DNA from: Candidatus Scalindua sp. SCAELEC01 | GTDB taxonomy: Bacteria > Planctomycetota > Brocadiia > Brocadiales > Scalinduaceae | DNA length: 55,101 nucleotides | NCBI GenBank assembly: GCA_004282745.1 | Contig: SHMT01000033.1 | Coordinates: 1-55,101 of the forward strand | Direction: 5' to 3' | In this document: positions 16,250 to 25,398 of the stretch, piece by piece | Layout: the number at the start of each line of letters is the position of its first letter | Numbering within the stretch: the stretch's first letter is position 1 | Notes under the pieces: model-generated | What the model was told of the DNA's origin: nothing | Seen by the model: the letters and a program-made list of their open reading frames with translations, nothing else | The model's database searches: none | Position numbers and translations under genes: made by a program

Positions 16250-16744
16250 TCACCAAAGCTTGATTTCTTCCCGAAGCGTTCTCAGATCTTCATCTTCAAG
16301 GGCTATTACCCGGAAGTTCATATCTAATGATAAGGCTCGCTTCAGATAGATCTTTGCCTTCTCAATATTTCCTAGCTGGCATTCGTAACATGCCAGGTTA
16401 TAGGGGATTATGGCCTCTTCACTAAAACGTTCAATTGCCTGAAGCAATATAGTGCGAGCGTTCGAGATTTTCTCATGTCTCCTTACCGCATATGCATAAG
16501 CCACCCAGCTGTCCACGATATCTGGTCTCTTTTCGCAGAGAGTGCGGGATATTGTCACCGCCATTTCCCAATCTTCAGTTTCAACAGATAGACGATTCAT
16601 CAACCAGAGGTATAAGTGGTGATTATGATATACATTGGGTACTTGCACAAGTTCTTTTCTTGCCTCAGCATACATATTTAGGTCCAAGTAACCGTCAGCG
16701 GCCATGAGCATTTTTTCAATTTTGATCGAATATTCTTCTATCAC
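16250..16744 (-). CDS. TPR-repeat protein
   Basis: About 164 residues, made of tetratricopeptide-like helix pairs: GYLDLNMYAEARKELVQV, then EDWEMAVTISRTLCEKRPD, ISNARTILLQAIERFSEE, and PYNLACYECQLGNIEKAKIYLKRAL. Such scaffolds bind other proteins. The frame is open to GTG 16765, but AAGGAGG lies six bases before an in-frame GTG at 16744, which I take as the start. No signal peptide. Partner unknown. Upstream, 16745-17175 is AT-rich with no gene. Confidence 0.75.
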   Translation of the reverse strand: MIEEYSIKIEKMLMAADGYLDLNMYAEARKELVQVPNVYHNHHLYLWLMNRLSVETEDWEMAVTISRTLCEKRPDIVDSWVAYAYAVRRHEKISNARTILLQAIERFSEEAIIPYNLACYECQLGNIEKAKIYLKRALSLDMNFRVIALEDEDLRTLREEIKLW

Positions 16745-17175
16745 CGTTAACCTCCTTCTGGACACGCATTAAGGCATAGTATGACAGTGTCAGAGTAAAA
16801 AATAAAATGAGACACATTTTCTCAATGAGAAAGAATAGCAAAAGGTGTAACTTTTGTAACTCTTTTTTCCGATTTATGTAATACCTGACCGTCAAGTCAT
16901 AAGTTCAATGTCCTAGAGAGATATTTTAAAAAATTTACTTTAAAGTGTTAGATTTATACTATACACTATCCCAATATACGATACGTCCCTAGGAATAGTC
17001 TTCTATGTATTAGTCTTCCATTATATTAGTTTATGCTTTTTTTTGTGTTAATCGAGAGAAAAAATGTCGAATGTTTCTGGTGTGGAATAGGTAAAGAAAA
17101 AAGCGGTATTGCATGCTGCCCGTAGGGGGAAAAGAACTTAATAAACATTATTAACGAGAAGGGAGTCAAAGGTCT

Positions 17176-17985
17176 ATGAAATCGAGAAATAGCATAGTTA
17201 ATTTTTTATTGGTAGTTGCGTTTTTAAGTATGATATTCCAGACAGGATGTTCTACCACTGGGCAAAAACCAACTCTTTCGCCAATTGCAGCGGAAATGGG
17301 TCGATCAGAAAGCACTGAAGCACACCGATTACCTGCTCATTCGTCAGTTAAACCGGGAACTGGTCTGTCAGAAATCTCCGATCCAAATCAATTGCCTGAT
17401 TTTCGTGATGAGTATGGCAAAATAATGCTGCTCTATGCGATAGACAACAGCAAATTATATTTTAATAAAGTTCAGTCCTATCCAAGCACCTTTCAGTCAA
17501 TGGGATTTACGCCAGCAAAACAGAAGGAGAGCTTAGAATTTTTTCGGGACGGATATCTTCAGTGTAAGAATTCTCAGGAGCTGAACGAATTTATAACCAA
17601 GAATTTCAGAATTTTTCAGGCGGTGAGTAAAGGGTCAAGCGGCGATGTTCACTTTGGCGGATACGGAACTCCCATGAATGATGCACGTGTCACAGAGACA
17701 TGGACATACGTATTATCCAACGGTTCATTTGGGGTGCCTCTCTCCAAAATGAGAAGCATTGCTACCGGTAGCGGACTCTTCCCTCCAGGAGGACTTGCTT
17801 TTGCTGTTTTAGAAAAAGGGAGTGGGCAGGGAAGAAAATCATTTTTTGTTCTGAATCAGGACACAAGGGGTACAATAAATTCAGCCGATAGGGCAGACAT
17901 ATTCTTTGGAGTAGGCGATGATGCTATAGAAAAAGCAGGCAGTATAAATACAAAGGGGAAGCTCTATTACCTTCTCAAGCGTTAA
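17176..17985 (+). CDS. MltA-like 3D-domain lipoprotein with reduced A domain
   Basis: 269-residue predicted lipoprotein (lipobox ending at Cys25, QTGC). The C-terminal half matches the barrel domain of lytic transglycosylase MltA: LPPGGLAF-like text at 197-202, then FVLNQDTRGTINSADRADIFFG with the conserved DRAD aspartate, ending KGKLYYLL. The A domain that normally wraps the glycan is short and retains only GGYGTP, where MltA has GYYEP. It may be a divergent peptidoglycan lytic enzyme or an inactive relative. This is relevant because anammox planctomycetes do have peptidoglycan. GGGAG precedes the ATG. Monocistronic; a palindrome follows. Confidence 0.72.
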   Translation: MKSRNSIVNFLLVVAFLSMIFQTGCSTTGQKPTLSPIAAEMGRSESTEAHRLPAHSSVKPGTGLSEISDPNQLPDFRDEYGKIMLLYAIDNSKLYFNKVQSYPSTFQSMGFTPAKQKESLEFFRDGYLQCKNSQELNEFITKNFRIFQAVSKGSSGDVHFGGYGTPMNDARVTETWTYVLSNGSFGVPLSKMRSIATGSGLFPPGGLAFAVLEKGSGQGRKSFFVLNQDTRGTINSADRADIFFGVGDDAIEKAGSINTKGKLYYLLKR

Positions 17986-18081
17986 CGAACGCTCCTAACG
18001 AGCCTTAGAAATGTGTAATAACCCGTCCCCGCCTGTTCCTGATTATGTGTATGGGGCGGTAAGTAATGTAATTGGTCTGGG

Positions 18082-18115
18082 CAAACACCTGTGGGCTATA
18101 GCCCACAGGTGTTTG
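18082..18115. terminator. Perfect 34-base palindrome, likely bidirectional terminator
   Basis: CAAACACCTGTGGGCTA followed at once by its exact reverse complement. It lies between the convergent MltA-like and nucleotide-sugar dehydrogenase genes, about 100 and 130 bases from their stops. A bidirectional terminator is the simplest reading; no strong U-run is present, so cruciform or protein binding is also possible. Confidence 0.55.
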
Positions 18116-18244
18116 TTAAATGTACAAGCCCTATTTTTTATCCATAGCACCGGACGTTTAGTGTTAGCTTCATAGTATCGCATTCAATCGTAGGAAAAGT
18201 CAGGTTCTCCTAACGTGCAAAATGAAAGGATTTGTGCGGTCTCC

Positions 18245-19489
18245 TTACGCTTTAAATGATTCCTTAACATCATAGAAAATTCCATTTTCTCCTGTGAAGG
18301 AGATCATTTTTTTTACGCCCATCCGAACAAATTCACGATGTTTCACCGCCAGTACCACTGCTTGATAACCGCCGATTTCAGGCTTTTCAACCAAATCAAT
18401 TCCGTACTCTTCCTGTACTTCAGTTGGATAAGCTTGTGGATCGTATACATCGATTTGAGCGCCGAAATCTTCTAGTTCCTCGATTATGTCAATGACTCGC
18501 GAATTTCGAATATCAGGAACATTCTCCTTGAAGGTTATACCTAAAATCAGCACTTTGGAATCTTTAATTCCCAGCTTATTATTTATCATCTTCTTGATTA
18601 GTTCCCGCGCAAAATATCTGCCCATCGCATCATTGATTCTTCTTCCTGACATGATAATTTGGGGATGGTGACCGAGCTCCTCTGCTTTATAGGCAAGGTA
18701 GTATGGATCGACCCCGATACAATGACCACCAACCAGCCCTGGTGAGAAAGGGAGAAAATTCCATTTCGTACCCGCCGCCTTGAGAACATCATGAGTAGAA
18801 ATTTTCATTTTATCAAATATTATCTTAAGCTCATTCATAAAAGCGATGTTAATATCACGCTGGGTGTTTTCAATAACCTTTGCTGCTTCAGCAACCTTAA
18901 TCGAAGCTGCTTGATGAATACCTGCCTCAACTGCTGCACCATAGACTTCAGCAACAATCTTTAAAGTCTCCTCTGTATCACCGGAAACAACCTTCGTAAT
19001 TTTTGAAAAAGTGTTGACTTTGTCCCCGGGGTTAATCCGCTCAGGTGAATAACCAACAAAGAAATCTTTTTTCCATTTGAGTCCCGATGTTTTCTCTAAT
19101 TCGGGAATACAAATATCCTCGGTTACTCCTGGGTAAACGGTAGATTCATAAACAATTGTTGTACCGGATTTTATATTTTCTCCAATTGTTCGGGATGCAT
19201 CAATGAGGGGTCTTAGATCCGGATTTTTGTGTGAATCGATTGGGGTTGGAACGGTGACGATCACAAAGTCAGATTCTGAAATAATATCTGGATTGGTGTG
19301 GAAAGACATTGTAGATGCTTGGAGTATTGAGGCGTCTACTTCACCATTTGGATCATTACCACCCTTTAATGTTTTGACGCGTTTTTCACAGATATCAAAT
19401 CCAAAGACTTTAAAATAATTGGACAACTCTACCGCCAGAGGCAATCCAACGTACCCTAACCCAATGACAGTTATTGCGCTTATAGCCAT
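18245..19489 (-). CDS. UDP-sugar 6-dehydrogenase (WbpO/TviB type)
   Basis: NAD-dependent oxidation of a UDP-HexNAc to its uronate, for surface polysaccharide. 414 residues, full length. The Rossmann motif is GLGYVGLP at 10-17; the middle domain has KVIENTQRDINIAFMNE; catalytic Cys257 lies in GGHCIGVDPYYL; ILGITFKENVPDIRNS marks the C-terminal domain. The sequence resembles UDP-GalNAc/GlcNAc dehydrogenases (TviB, WbpO) more than UDP-glucose dehydrogenase, but the substrate is inferred. AAAGGAC precedes the ATG. No polysaccharide operon surrounds it. Confidence 0.88.
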   Translation of the reverse strand: MAISAITVIGLGYVGLPLAVELSNYFKVFGFDICEKRVKTLKGGNDPNGEVDASILQASTMSFHTNPDIISESDFVIVTVPTPIDSHKNPDLRPLIDASRTIGENIKSGTTIVYESTVYPGVTEDICIPELEKTSGLKWKKDFFVGYSPERINPGDKVNTFSKITKVVSGDTEETLKIVAEVYGAAVEAGIHQAASIKVAEAAKVIENTQRDINIAFMNELKIIFDKMKISTHDVLKAAGTKWNFLPFSPGLVGGHCIGVDPYYLAYKAEELGHHPQIIMSGRRINDAMGRYFARELIKKMINNKLGIKDSKVLILGITFKENVPDIRNSRVIDIIEELEDFGAQIDVYDPQAYPTEVQEEYGIDLVEKPEIGGYQAVVLAVKHREFVRMGVKKMISFTGENGIFYDVKESFKA

Positions 19490-19510
19490 TTCTTAGTCCT
19501 TTATCATTAA

Positions 19511-19645
19511 TGAGCGACTGCACAGAAATTACCCAATTCCTGCGTTTCGGTAATAATGTCGCAATCCTCAAATACTTGCGTACTTATTGCTGTTCCCATT
19601 ACGGGAGTATTGCGTGCATGAGATCTGTGCCGTTTTCGTGCAACT
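19511..19645. repeat. Degenerate family A relative
   Basis: This gap carries a worn version of the family A interior: TGCGTTTCGGTAATAATGTCGC, AATCCTCAAATACTTGCGTA, and a TTACGGGAGTATTGCG-like second arm, but with ends GCGACTGCACAGAAATTACC and CCGTTTTCGTGC. It may be an older subfamily. Confidence 0.5.
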
Positions 19646-19780
19646 ACAGGTTTATCGGTTCATTTTAGTGGATTCTTTAATTGGTGATGATTGCCCTGTT
19701 CTTCAAAGCGTGAAGAATAGAGTAATCATCGTCACAATTCAAGATGTATTTAAGGAGCGAAAACGTGGAAGAGTAGTACC

Positions 19781-21067
19781 CTAAATAGCTGTTCCATCGG
19801 GGATTACGGCACCTTTTTCGATAACAACGACGCCGTCCCTAATCCAGTATCCATTGCCTATCAGGTTGTCTACACTCTTCTGGTTGATAATATGTACATT
19901 ATTTCCAATACATGCATTCTTATCTATAATTGCTCGTTCAATGATACAGTTTTTTCCTATCCCCATTGGTATCCGTTCCCTTTTTTCCGTCGCTCTTTTT
20001 TCATAAAAATCGGCACCCATGATAATAGATTTATTGATGGTGCTGCCTTCATTAATGATACTCCGAACTCCGATTACAGAACCATTAATAGTGACGTTGT
20101 GTGCAATGCACCCTTCAGAAATTAATGAATTGTTGATATTACATTGCTCTAGTCGAGATGGAGGCAGAAAAAGCGGTTGGGCATATATGGGCTGTTCGAT
20201 GTCAAAAAGAGAGAAGTGTGGTGATGTAGATGTAAGATCGAGATTTGCTTCATAGAATGCCCGGATCGTTCCAATATCTTCCCAGTAGGCATTGTGAAAA
20301 AATCCCGTTAACTTCTTTTTTCCAAGAAGGCTTGGGATAATGTGTTTTCCAAAGTCATGCTCATCTGTGTTTTCCATAAGCGAACAGAGGTATGCTTTCG
20401 AAAAAACATAGATACCCATGTTTGCGAGGACGTAATCTTTATTTGCATCCAACCCTTCAGACTCTTTCACAGATGGGGGGATGTAATATGTTTCAATAAG
20501 GGAAGGGTCTTTTGGTTTTTCGATAAAGGCTTGTATGTCTCCCGTATCATCGACTCTGGCAAGTCCAAATTCAGGAGCTTTCTCCTTGTCCACAACAGTG
20601 AGTGCTATTGTAACATCTGCCTGGCTTTCCTGATGTCTGATAATAATCTGATCATAATCCATTCTGTAGAGTTGATCACCGGAAAGGATGAGGAAATATT
20701 CAACGTTCATATCTGCAGCAACGTGTTTAATGTTTTTTCTGATTGCATCCGCCGTTCCCTGTAACCACTCCTTACTTTCCATGCTCTGCTCAGCGGCAAG
20801 TATGCGGATATATCCATGAGAGAAGTGGTCGAATTTGTAGGTCTCGTAAACGCTTCGATTGAGAGATTCAGAATTAAACTGAGTGATAACAAAGATCTTT
20901 TTTATTCCGGAATTAATACAATTGCTTACGGGAATATCGACCAGACGATATTTTCCTCCAAGTGGGACTGCAGGTTTTGATCTAGTTTTAGTTAAAGGAA
21001 AGAGACGTGTTCCTTGTCCACCACCCAGAATAATTGCAGCAACATGGTTCATATTAAGTTTGTTCAT
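19781..21067 (-). CDS. glgC: Glucose-1-phosphate adenylyltransferase
   Basis: Makes ADP-glucose for glycogen. 428 residues. The nucleotidyl-transferase domain starts with IILGGGQGTRLFPLT and contains KPAVPLGGKYRLVDIPVSN, SGDQLYRMDY, and FIEKP; the C-terminal left-handed beta-helix has hexapeptide repeats. The frame is open to 21109, but the first 14 codons would lie in a family A element. AGGAG sits seven bases before ATG 21067, which is the start. No other glg genes are nearby. Glycogen synthesis fits storage known in anammox bacteria. Confidence 0.93.
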   Translation of the reverse strand: MNKLNMNHVAAIILGGGQGTRLFPLTKTRSKPAVPLGGKYRLVDIPVSNCINSGIKKIFVITQFNSESLNRSVYETYKFDHFSHGYIRILAAEQSMESKEWLQGTADAIRKNIKHVAADMNVEYFLILSGDQLYRMDYDQIIIRHQESQADVTIALTVVDKEKAPEFGLARVDDTGDIQAFIEKPKDPSLIETYYIPPSVKESEGLDANKDYVLANMGIYVFSKAYLCSLMENTDEHDFGKHIIPSLLGKKKLTGFFHNAYWEDIGTIRAFYEANLDLTSTSPHFSLFDIEQPIYAQPLFLPPSRLEQCNINNSLISEGCIAHNVTINGSVIGVRSIINEGSTINKSIIMGADFYEKRATEKRERIPMGIGKNCIIERAIIDKNACIGNNVHIINQKSVDNLIGNGYWIRDGVVVIEKGAVIPDGTAI

Positions 21068-21084
21068 AGTTGATCTCCTGTATT

Positions 21085-21233
21085 TAGTGTTTGAACGAAA
21101 ACTACCCATCTCCAGCGTTGCTGCAATAATTTCGCAATCCTCAAGTACAATTGTACGTTCCGGTTACGAAATTATTACGCGCCTTGTACCTAGGCACTTT
21201 TCATTCAAACACAGGGTTTTCGTTCAGACACTA
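21085..21233 (+). repeat. Family A element, full 149-bp copy
   Basis: Canonical ends TAGTGTTTGAACGAAAACTA and GTTTTCGTTCAGACACTA. It lies 18 bases upstream of glgC, inside its leader, so the glgC promoter must be within or beyond it. Confidence 0.9.
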
Positions 21234-21308
21234 TTTAGTTGTTAAACGGAAACTCCCATTACCTATGATACGCACCTTGTATCGGGTAGTTTTGGTTTAA
21301 CCGCTATT
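21234..21308. repeat. Mini family A-like element
   Basis: About 75 bp directly next to the full copy: TAGTTGTTAAACGGAAACTC at the left, GGTAGTTTTGGTTTAACCGC at the right, with ACGCACCTTGTAT inside. Looks like a shortened cousin with diverged ends. Confidence 0.45.
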
Positions 21309-21314
21309 TAAGAA

Positions 21315-23450
21315 TTATACTAGCACAAAATCAACCTCTCTTTTTAGCAAGTCTATCTTGGTGATTTTGACGGTTACGGTATCTCCAAAGCGAAAGGTCC
21401 TTCCACTTCTCGTTCCTATCAAGGAAACCCTTTTCTTATCAAGTTGGTAAAAATCATCGGTGAGTGTCCTGATATGGATGAGTCCATCTAATAAGAATTC
21501 ATCGAGTTGTACAAAGAGACCGTATTCCTGAATACCCGTTATCACACCCTGCATTACTCTGTCCATCTGATCTTCAAGGTATCTGAGTAGTTTCAGTTTT
21601 ATTATCTCACGTTCCGCATCCTCTGCCCTCTTTTCAGTGAATGAGCAGTGATCTGCCCAGCCTGAAATTATTTCACGCCACTGGGCTTTTACTTTGTTTG
21701 ATTTTAGTTGTCCTGAAAGAAACAGGTCCAAGAGTCGGTGTACGACCAGGTCAGGGTAACGGCGAATTGGTGAGGTAAAGTGTGTATAGTCTTCTACCGC
21801 TAGTGCATAATGGGGAGCCCGCGCAGCAGAGTATATGGCCTTTTGTAATGACTTCAGCATCATCATGTTTATTACGTAACTTTCAGGATGGTTTTCGATT
21901 TCTTTCAGAAATGTTTGTAATTCGAAATTATTATAAGGGTTTATCCTCTTACCCATAGAGAGAAAGATAAATTCTGCAAAGTCGTCCATCCTATCTTCAT
22001 CCGGTTCTGGGTGGATTCGGTATAGTGAGGGGAGGTTCTTTGTGTGCATAAATTTCGCTACGATTTGGTTTGCAGCAATCATAAACTCTTCAATGATGAT
22101 GTGTGAGATATCTCTCGTTACCTTTTCAATAGAATCAATAGTACCTGATGTACCAATTTTGATAGATATTTCGGGCAGGTTGAGTTCAAGCGCACCGTTC
22201 ATTAGACGTTTTTTGTAGAGGACCTTCGCAAACATACACATGATTGAGAGTGTATGTGCTAAAGAATCGGATTCTACCTGGTCTGGATTCCCACCATTAT
22301 TTTCCAGTATTATCTTTGTTGCATTATCATACGTGAGTCTTTTTTTTACATTTATGATTGAATGCATTATCTTAAAGCCGAGGAGAAGTCCATTGGGTGA
22401 ATAGGTAAACAAAACACTCTTGGTCAATCTATCTTCTCCCTCTTTAAGGCTGCAAATACCGTTGGATAATGTTTCAGGAAGCATGGGTATAACGGTGCCG
22501 GGTAAATAGACGCTGGTACCACGTTTTCGTGCCTCTCTATCGAGTGCGGAGTTGTATTGGATATAGTAAGAAACATCCGTTATGTGAACGCCAAGTAACC
22601 AGTTTTCGTTGTTATCTCTCTTAAGTGAGATCGCATCATCAAAATCTTTTGCGTCATCCGGATCAATGGTTATGATGAATTCACTGCGAAGGTCAAGGCG
22701 GTTGTCATCTTTATCTTGTTCTATCAAGAGAGGAAGGAATTCTATTTCAGCAAGAACCTCTTTGCTAAAGGTAAACGGAATCTGAAACTGATGAATGATA
22801 GAGTGGGTATCGATGGCCGGATCGTCACTCTTTCCAAGTACTTCGATAATGGACCCTTCCGCATTGAGATGTCTATTTGGCCATTGGTTGATCTTAACAA
22901 CAACTTTGTCATCGTGCTCAATCTCTTTTGAGTCTTCATGAGGGACGTAAACGTCTCTACAGATTGATTGGTTGTCGGGTGCGACATAACTCAGATGTTT
23001 ACCTCTCTTAAAAGTTCCCACGACAGTTTCATTTGCACGATATAAGATGTTAACGATTTTCCCTGAATCTCTGTTTCTCTTTTTTCTCCCACTCTTTGCG
23101 GGAGAAGGCAATCTTACGACGACAACGTCTCCATGCATGGCGTTACTCATATCTGCTTCATTTATATAGATATCAGAAGATGTTCCTTCCTGTACAGGAA
23201 CAACAAATCCAAAACCTTTTCGGTTGCATTCAAGTTTTCCCACCATTAGGTTGACTCTTTTTGGATTTGCGTACTGCCTATTCTTAACCTTAACGACAAC
23301 GCCTTTTAATTCAAGATCTTGCAATTGAGTACAAAAATGCTGATATTCCGAATCTTCTATGTTGCACTGTTCGGCTAGTTCGGATGCATTCATCGGTTTG
23401 TATTTTCTACTGTTCAGGAGATTTCTTATTTTCTTTTCAACATCGATCAT
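21315..23450 (-). CDS. rnr: Ribonuclease R (RNB-family 3'-5' exoribonuclease)
   Basis: Processive 3'-5' degradation of structured RNA. 711 residues from ATG 23450 (AAGGA 11 bases upstream); the frame is open 99 codons further, but that extension looks non-coding. Order: a winged-helix start, cold-shock domains (KGFGFVVPVQEG at about 75), the RNB domain with the acidic site IDPDDAKDFDDAISL, the HYALAVEDYTHFTSPIRRYPDL motif, and a C-terminal S1 domain (GVITGIQEYGLFVQLDEF). It lacks the Lys-rich tail of E. coli RNase R. Next upstream is an HD-type exoribonuclease on the same strand, but 580 bases of repeats separate them. Confidence 0.93.
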   Translation of the reverse strand: MIDVEKKIRNLLNSRKYKPMNASELAEQCNIEDSEYQHFCTQLQDLELKGVVVKVKNRQYANPKRVNLMVGKLECNRKGFGFVVPVQEGTSSDIYINEADMSNAMHGDVVVVRLPSPAKSGRKKRNRDSGKIVNILYRANETVVGTFKRGKHLSYVAPDNQSICRDVYVPHEDSKEIEHDDKVVVKINQWPNRHLNAEGSIIEVLGKSDDPAIDTHSIIHQFQIPFTFSKEVLAEIEFLPLLIEQDKDDNRLDLRSEFIITIDPDDAKDFDDAISLKRDNNENWLLGVHITDVSYYIQYNSALDREARKRGTSVYLPGTVIPMLPETLSNGICSLKEGEDRLTKSVLFTYSPNGLLLGFKIMHSIINVKKRLTYDNATKIILENNGGNPDQVESDSLAHTLSIMCMFAKVLYKKRLMNGALELNLPEISIKIGTSGTIDSIEKVTRDISHIIIEEFMIAANQIVAKFMHTKNLPSLYRIHPEPDEDRMDDFAEFIFLSMGKRINPYNNFELQTFLKEIENHPESYVINMMMLKSLQKAIYSAARAPHYALAVEDYTHFTSPIRRYPDLVVHRLLDLFLSGQLKSNKVKAQWREIISGWADHCSFTEKRAEDAEREIIKLKLLRYLEDQMDRVMQGVITGIQEYGLFVQLDEFLLDGLIHIRTLTDDFYQLDKKRVSLIGTRSGRTFRFGDTVTVKITKIDLLKREVDFVLV

Positions 23451-24034
23451 TCTTGAATCAGTCCTTACTTTACAGTGAATGAAATTAGTATGTTCGAATA
23501 AGGGAAGAGAAGTCTTTTTCGTTAAATAAAAAATAACTGACCAGAAATTGCAGAAATTGGCCAGATACCATACATACGACGGACCATCCTTAATATACCA
23601 AATATGAATCAAATAATCACACAAATAACAGGGCTCAATATTGTTATGGAATGAGAGGAGGAAGTGGTAGCACAATTGCGTTTTGTAAGGAACAAGTGTA
23701 CAGCAACTTGGTTTTAGTATATGTGGTAAACTATGAGTTATACTCATCGCAAATTGGTTTTCGGTTTTCAGAACCCGATTTCACCAGACCTTTAGATCTT
23801 TCTCAATCACAATATCCTCGCCTTGATAGCACCAAGGCTCTGGTTTTGTTCAATCGAAAAATCAAAATTTCAGGCAAACTCTTGCCCAGAAATTCCAAAA
23901 ATCAATTCGCGATGAGTATACGAGGAAAGGAAGTCTGGAGATGGTGTGTCTGTCCGGATCACAAGTCATTCGGGCAGGCCCTTCCAGCCATACCGTTCTG
24001 TAAGTGGTAATACCAAGTTTTTTTTTCTCTTCCC
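23451..24034. other. Gene-free gap with one family B element
   Basis: Apart from the element at 23739-23920 this stretch has no convincing gene. GGTTTTAGTATA just before it resembles the other end type of family B. A plus-strand frame through it at 23651-24010 is made largely of repeat sequence. Confidence 0.5.
23739..23920. mobile_element. Family B element, full copy
   Basis: 182 bp from TATACTCATCGCAAATTG to the reverse of TATACTCATCGCGAATTG. It is the inverse-oriented near-identical copy of 3447-3627, sharing the interior TTTAGATCTTTCTCAATC and TTGTTCAATCGAAAAATC. No ORF. Confidence 0.8.
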
Positions 24035-24997
24035 TTAATCAACGTAATCACTACTCTTTTTAAATAGCTTTCTTTCAAACATCTTATTAAAGCCCGTCCA
24101 ATTATCTTTCGTGTCTTTATCATTGGCGATGGCCTTATTAAAAGCGTGTATCTTCGCATCAAGGTTGTCAAGGTAGTGAAGGGTAAGGGCCTCTACCGTC
24201 ATAGGAAGTTTTGGTGAACCCCATTCATATTCTCCATGGTGACTCAGGATCATGTGTTTCAAAAGGTCTAACAACGTTTTAGGAAATCCCTCTATCAGTT
24301 TTGCCTTTTCATCAACGATCTGTATTCCTGATATTAGATGTCCCACGAGTTGACCTTCATCTGAATAGTGGAGATTTCTATCGTAACAGAGTTCGGTTAC
24401 TTTACCGATGTCGTGGAACAGTATCCCACAGATCAGTAAATCCCTGTTTAGGTTTGGGTAGAGAGGTGCAATCTTTACCCCCAATTGTGCGACAGACAGT
24501 GTGTGTTCTAATAATCCACCCAAAAAGGCATGATGGTACTGGACAGCAGCGGGGGCTGTGCAAAATTTCTTGCACAACTCTTTGTCTTCAAAAAAGATAG
24601 TCACAAATTTTTTCAAGTGCGGTTGTTTAATGGTATTAACAATGGTTTTGAGTTCAGCAAACATATCGTTCACATTTCTTTTCGTGCTGGGGAGGTAATC
24701 GGCAAGCTTTATCTCAGACTGGTCTATCTTTGCAAGGCTTATAATTATTAATTGCATTCGGTTTTGATAAATCTCAGTTTTTCCCTTAACCCTCAAAAAG
24801 GATTCATCTGCTAAAGATTCAAAGAAATGAGAACTTGCATCCCACATCCTTGCATCAATTACGCCCGTACGGTCGGCTAGTTGTGTTTGGATATATAATG
24901 ATCCGTTCTTGGTAGTTCTCAGCTCTTTCCTTTGTACCAAAAAGATACTATCAATTACGTCACCGCTACCAAATTGAGAGATGTATTTTCTTATCAT
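24035..24997 (-). CDS. HD-domain 3'-5' exoribonuclease, YhaM/CBF1 type
   Basis: 320 residues: an N-terminal OB-fold nucleic-acid-binding domain (about 10-95) and a C-terminal HD domain with HHAFLGGLLEHTLSV, ILFHDIGKV and MILSHHGEYEWGSP. YhaM relatives degrade RNA and DNA from the 3' end. The open frame extends to a GTG at 25009, but that GTG belongs to a family A half-end (TAGTGTTTGAAC in reverse), so ATG 24997 is taken. No good ribosome binding site precedes either. Sits upstream of rnr, same strand. Confidence 0.85.
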   Translation of the reverse strand: MIRKYISQFGSGDVIDSIFLVQRKELRTTKNGSLYIQTQLADRTGVIDARMWDASSHFFESLADESFLRVKGKTEIYQNRMQLIIISLAKIDQSEIKLADYLPSTKRNVNDMFAELKTIVNTIKQPHLKKFVTIFFEDKELCKKFCTAPAAVQYHHAFLGGLLEHTLSVAQLGVKIAPLYPNLNRDLLICGILFHDIGKVTELCYDRNLHYSDEGQLVGHLISGIQIVDEKAKLIEGFPKTLLDLLKHMILSHHGEYEWGSPKLPMTVEALTLHYLDNLDAKIHAFNKAIANDKDTKDNWTGFNKMFERKLFKKSSDYVD

Positions 24998-25114
24998 TGG
25001 TTCAAACACTAACTACAGGATTTTGGAAGTCTATTCTCATCAGCGTGGATTTTACGTGCTTGGTTTCTTAAAGTCAAGTGAATCTAAAAGCAGAGTCAAA
25101 CCCAACCTGGTAGA

Positions 25115-25263
25115 CCAGGCGCAGTATCCTCGCTGTAGCTCAGGCTACGCCTGCGGTCCTGCTCGATCAGATAGACCAAATCTGACCTAAAACTGAGCGC
25201 CCGCCCGGCCCATGCCGTTCGGACGGGCGATAAAATAACAAGTTATTCTTTCCTGAGCCCTTA
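25115..25263. repeat. Family C element, partial copy
   Basis: Shares with 12063-12242 the interior CGCAGTATCCTCGCTGTAGC, GCGGTCCTGCTCGA, TCTGACCTAAAACTGAGCGC, and the right end AACAAGTTATTCTTTCCTGA. It carries an extra hairpin, CGCCCGCCCGGC...GGACGGGCG. The left end is missing or too worn to see. Confidence 0.65.
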
Positions 25264-25270
25264 GTAATGC

Positions 25271-25349
25271 TAAGTCGAGTATTTTGTGATTGAGAAAGAT
25301 CTAAAGTTCTGGTGAAATATGGTTCTGAAAACCAAATCGGTTTAGTATA
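25271..25349. repeat. Family B partial copy
   Basis: Contains GATTGAGAAAGATCTAAAG, GTTCTGAAAACCAAATCGG and TTTAGTATA, matching the right half of the copy at 3447-3627 and then the GGTTTTAGTATA end type. The left half is missing. Confidence 0.6.
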
Positions 25350-25398
25350 TAATGCGCAAGCGGAAAAAGGAAGTCAGCCCAGGGGCGTAAGTAATTTC

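Noticed and set aside
20883-21245. 120-codon plus-strand frame over glgC and the repeat
   Set aside because: It is antisense to the conserved start of glgC and continues into a family A element.
23651-24010. 119-codon plus-strand frame between rnr and the HD exonuclease gene
   Set aside because: Most of it is the family B element; no recognisable product.
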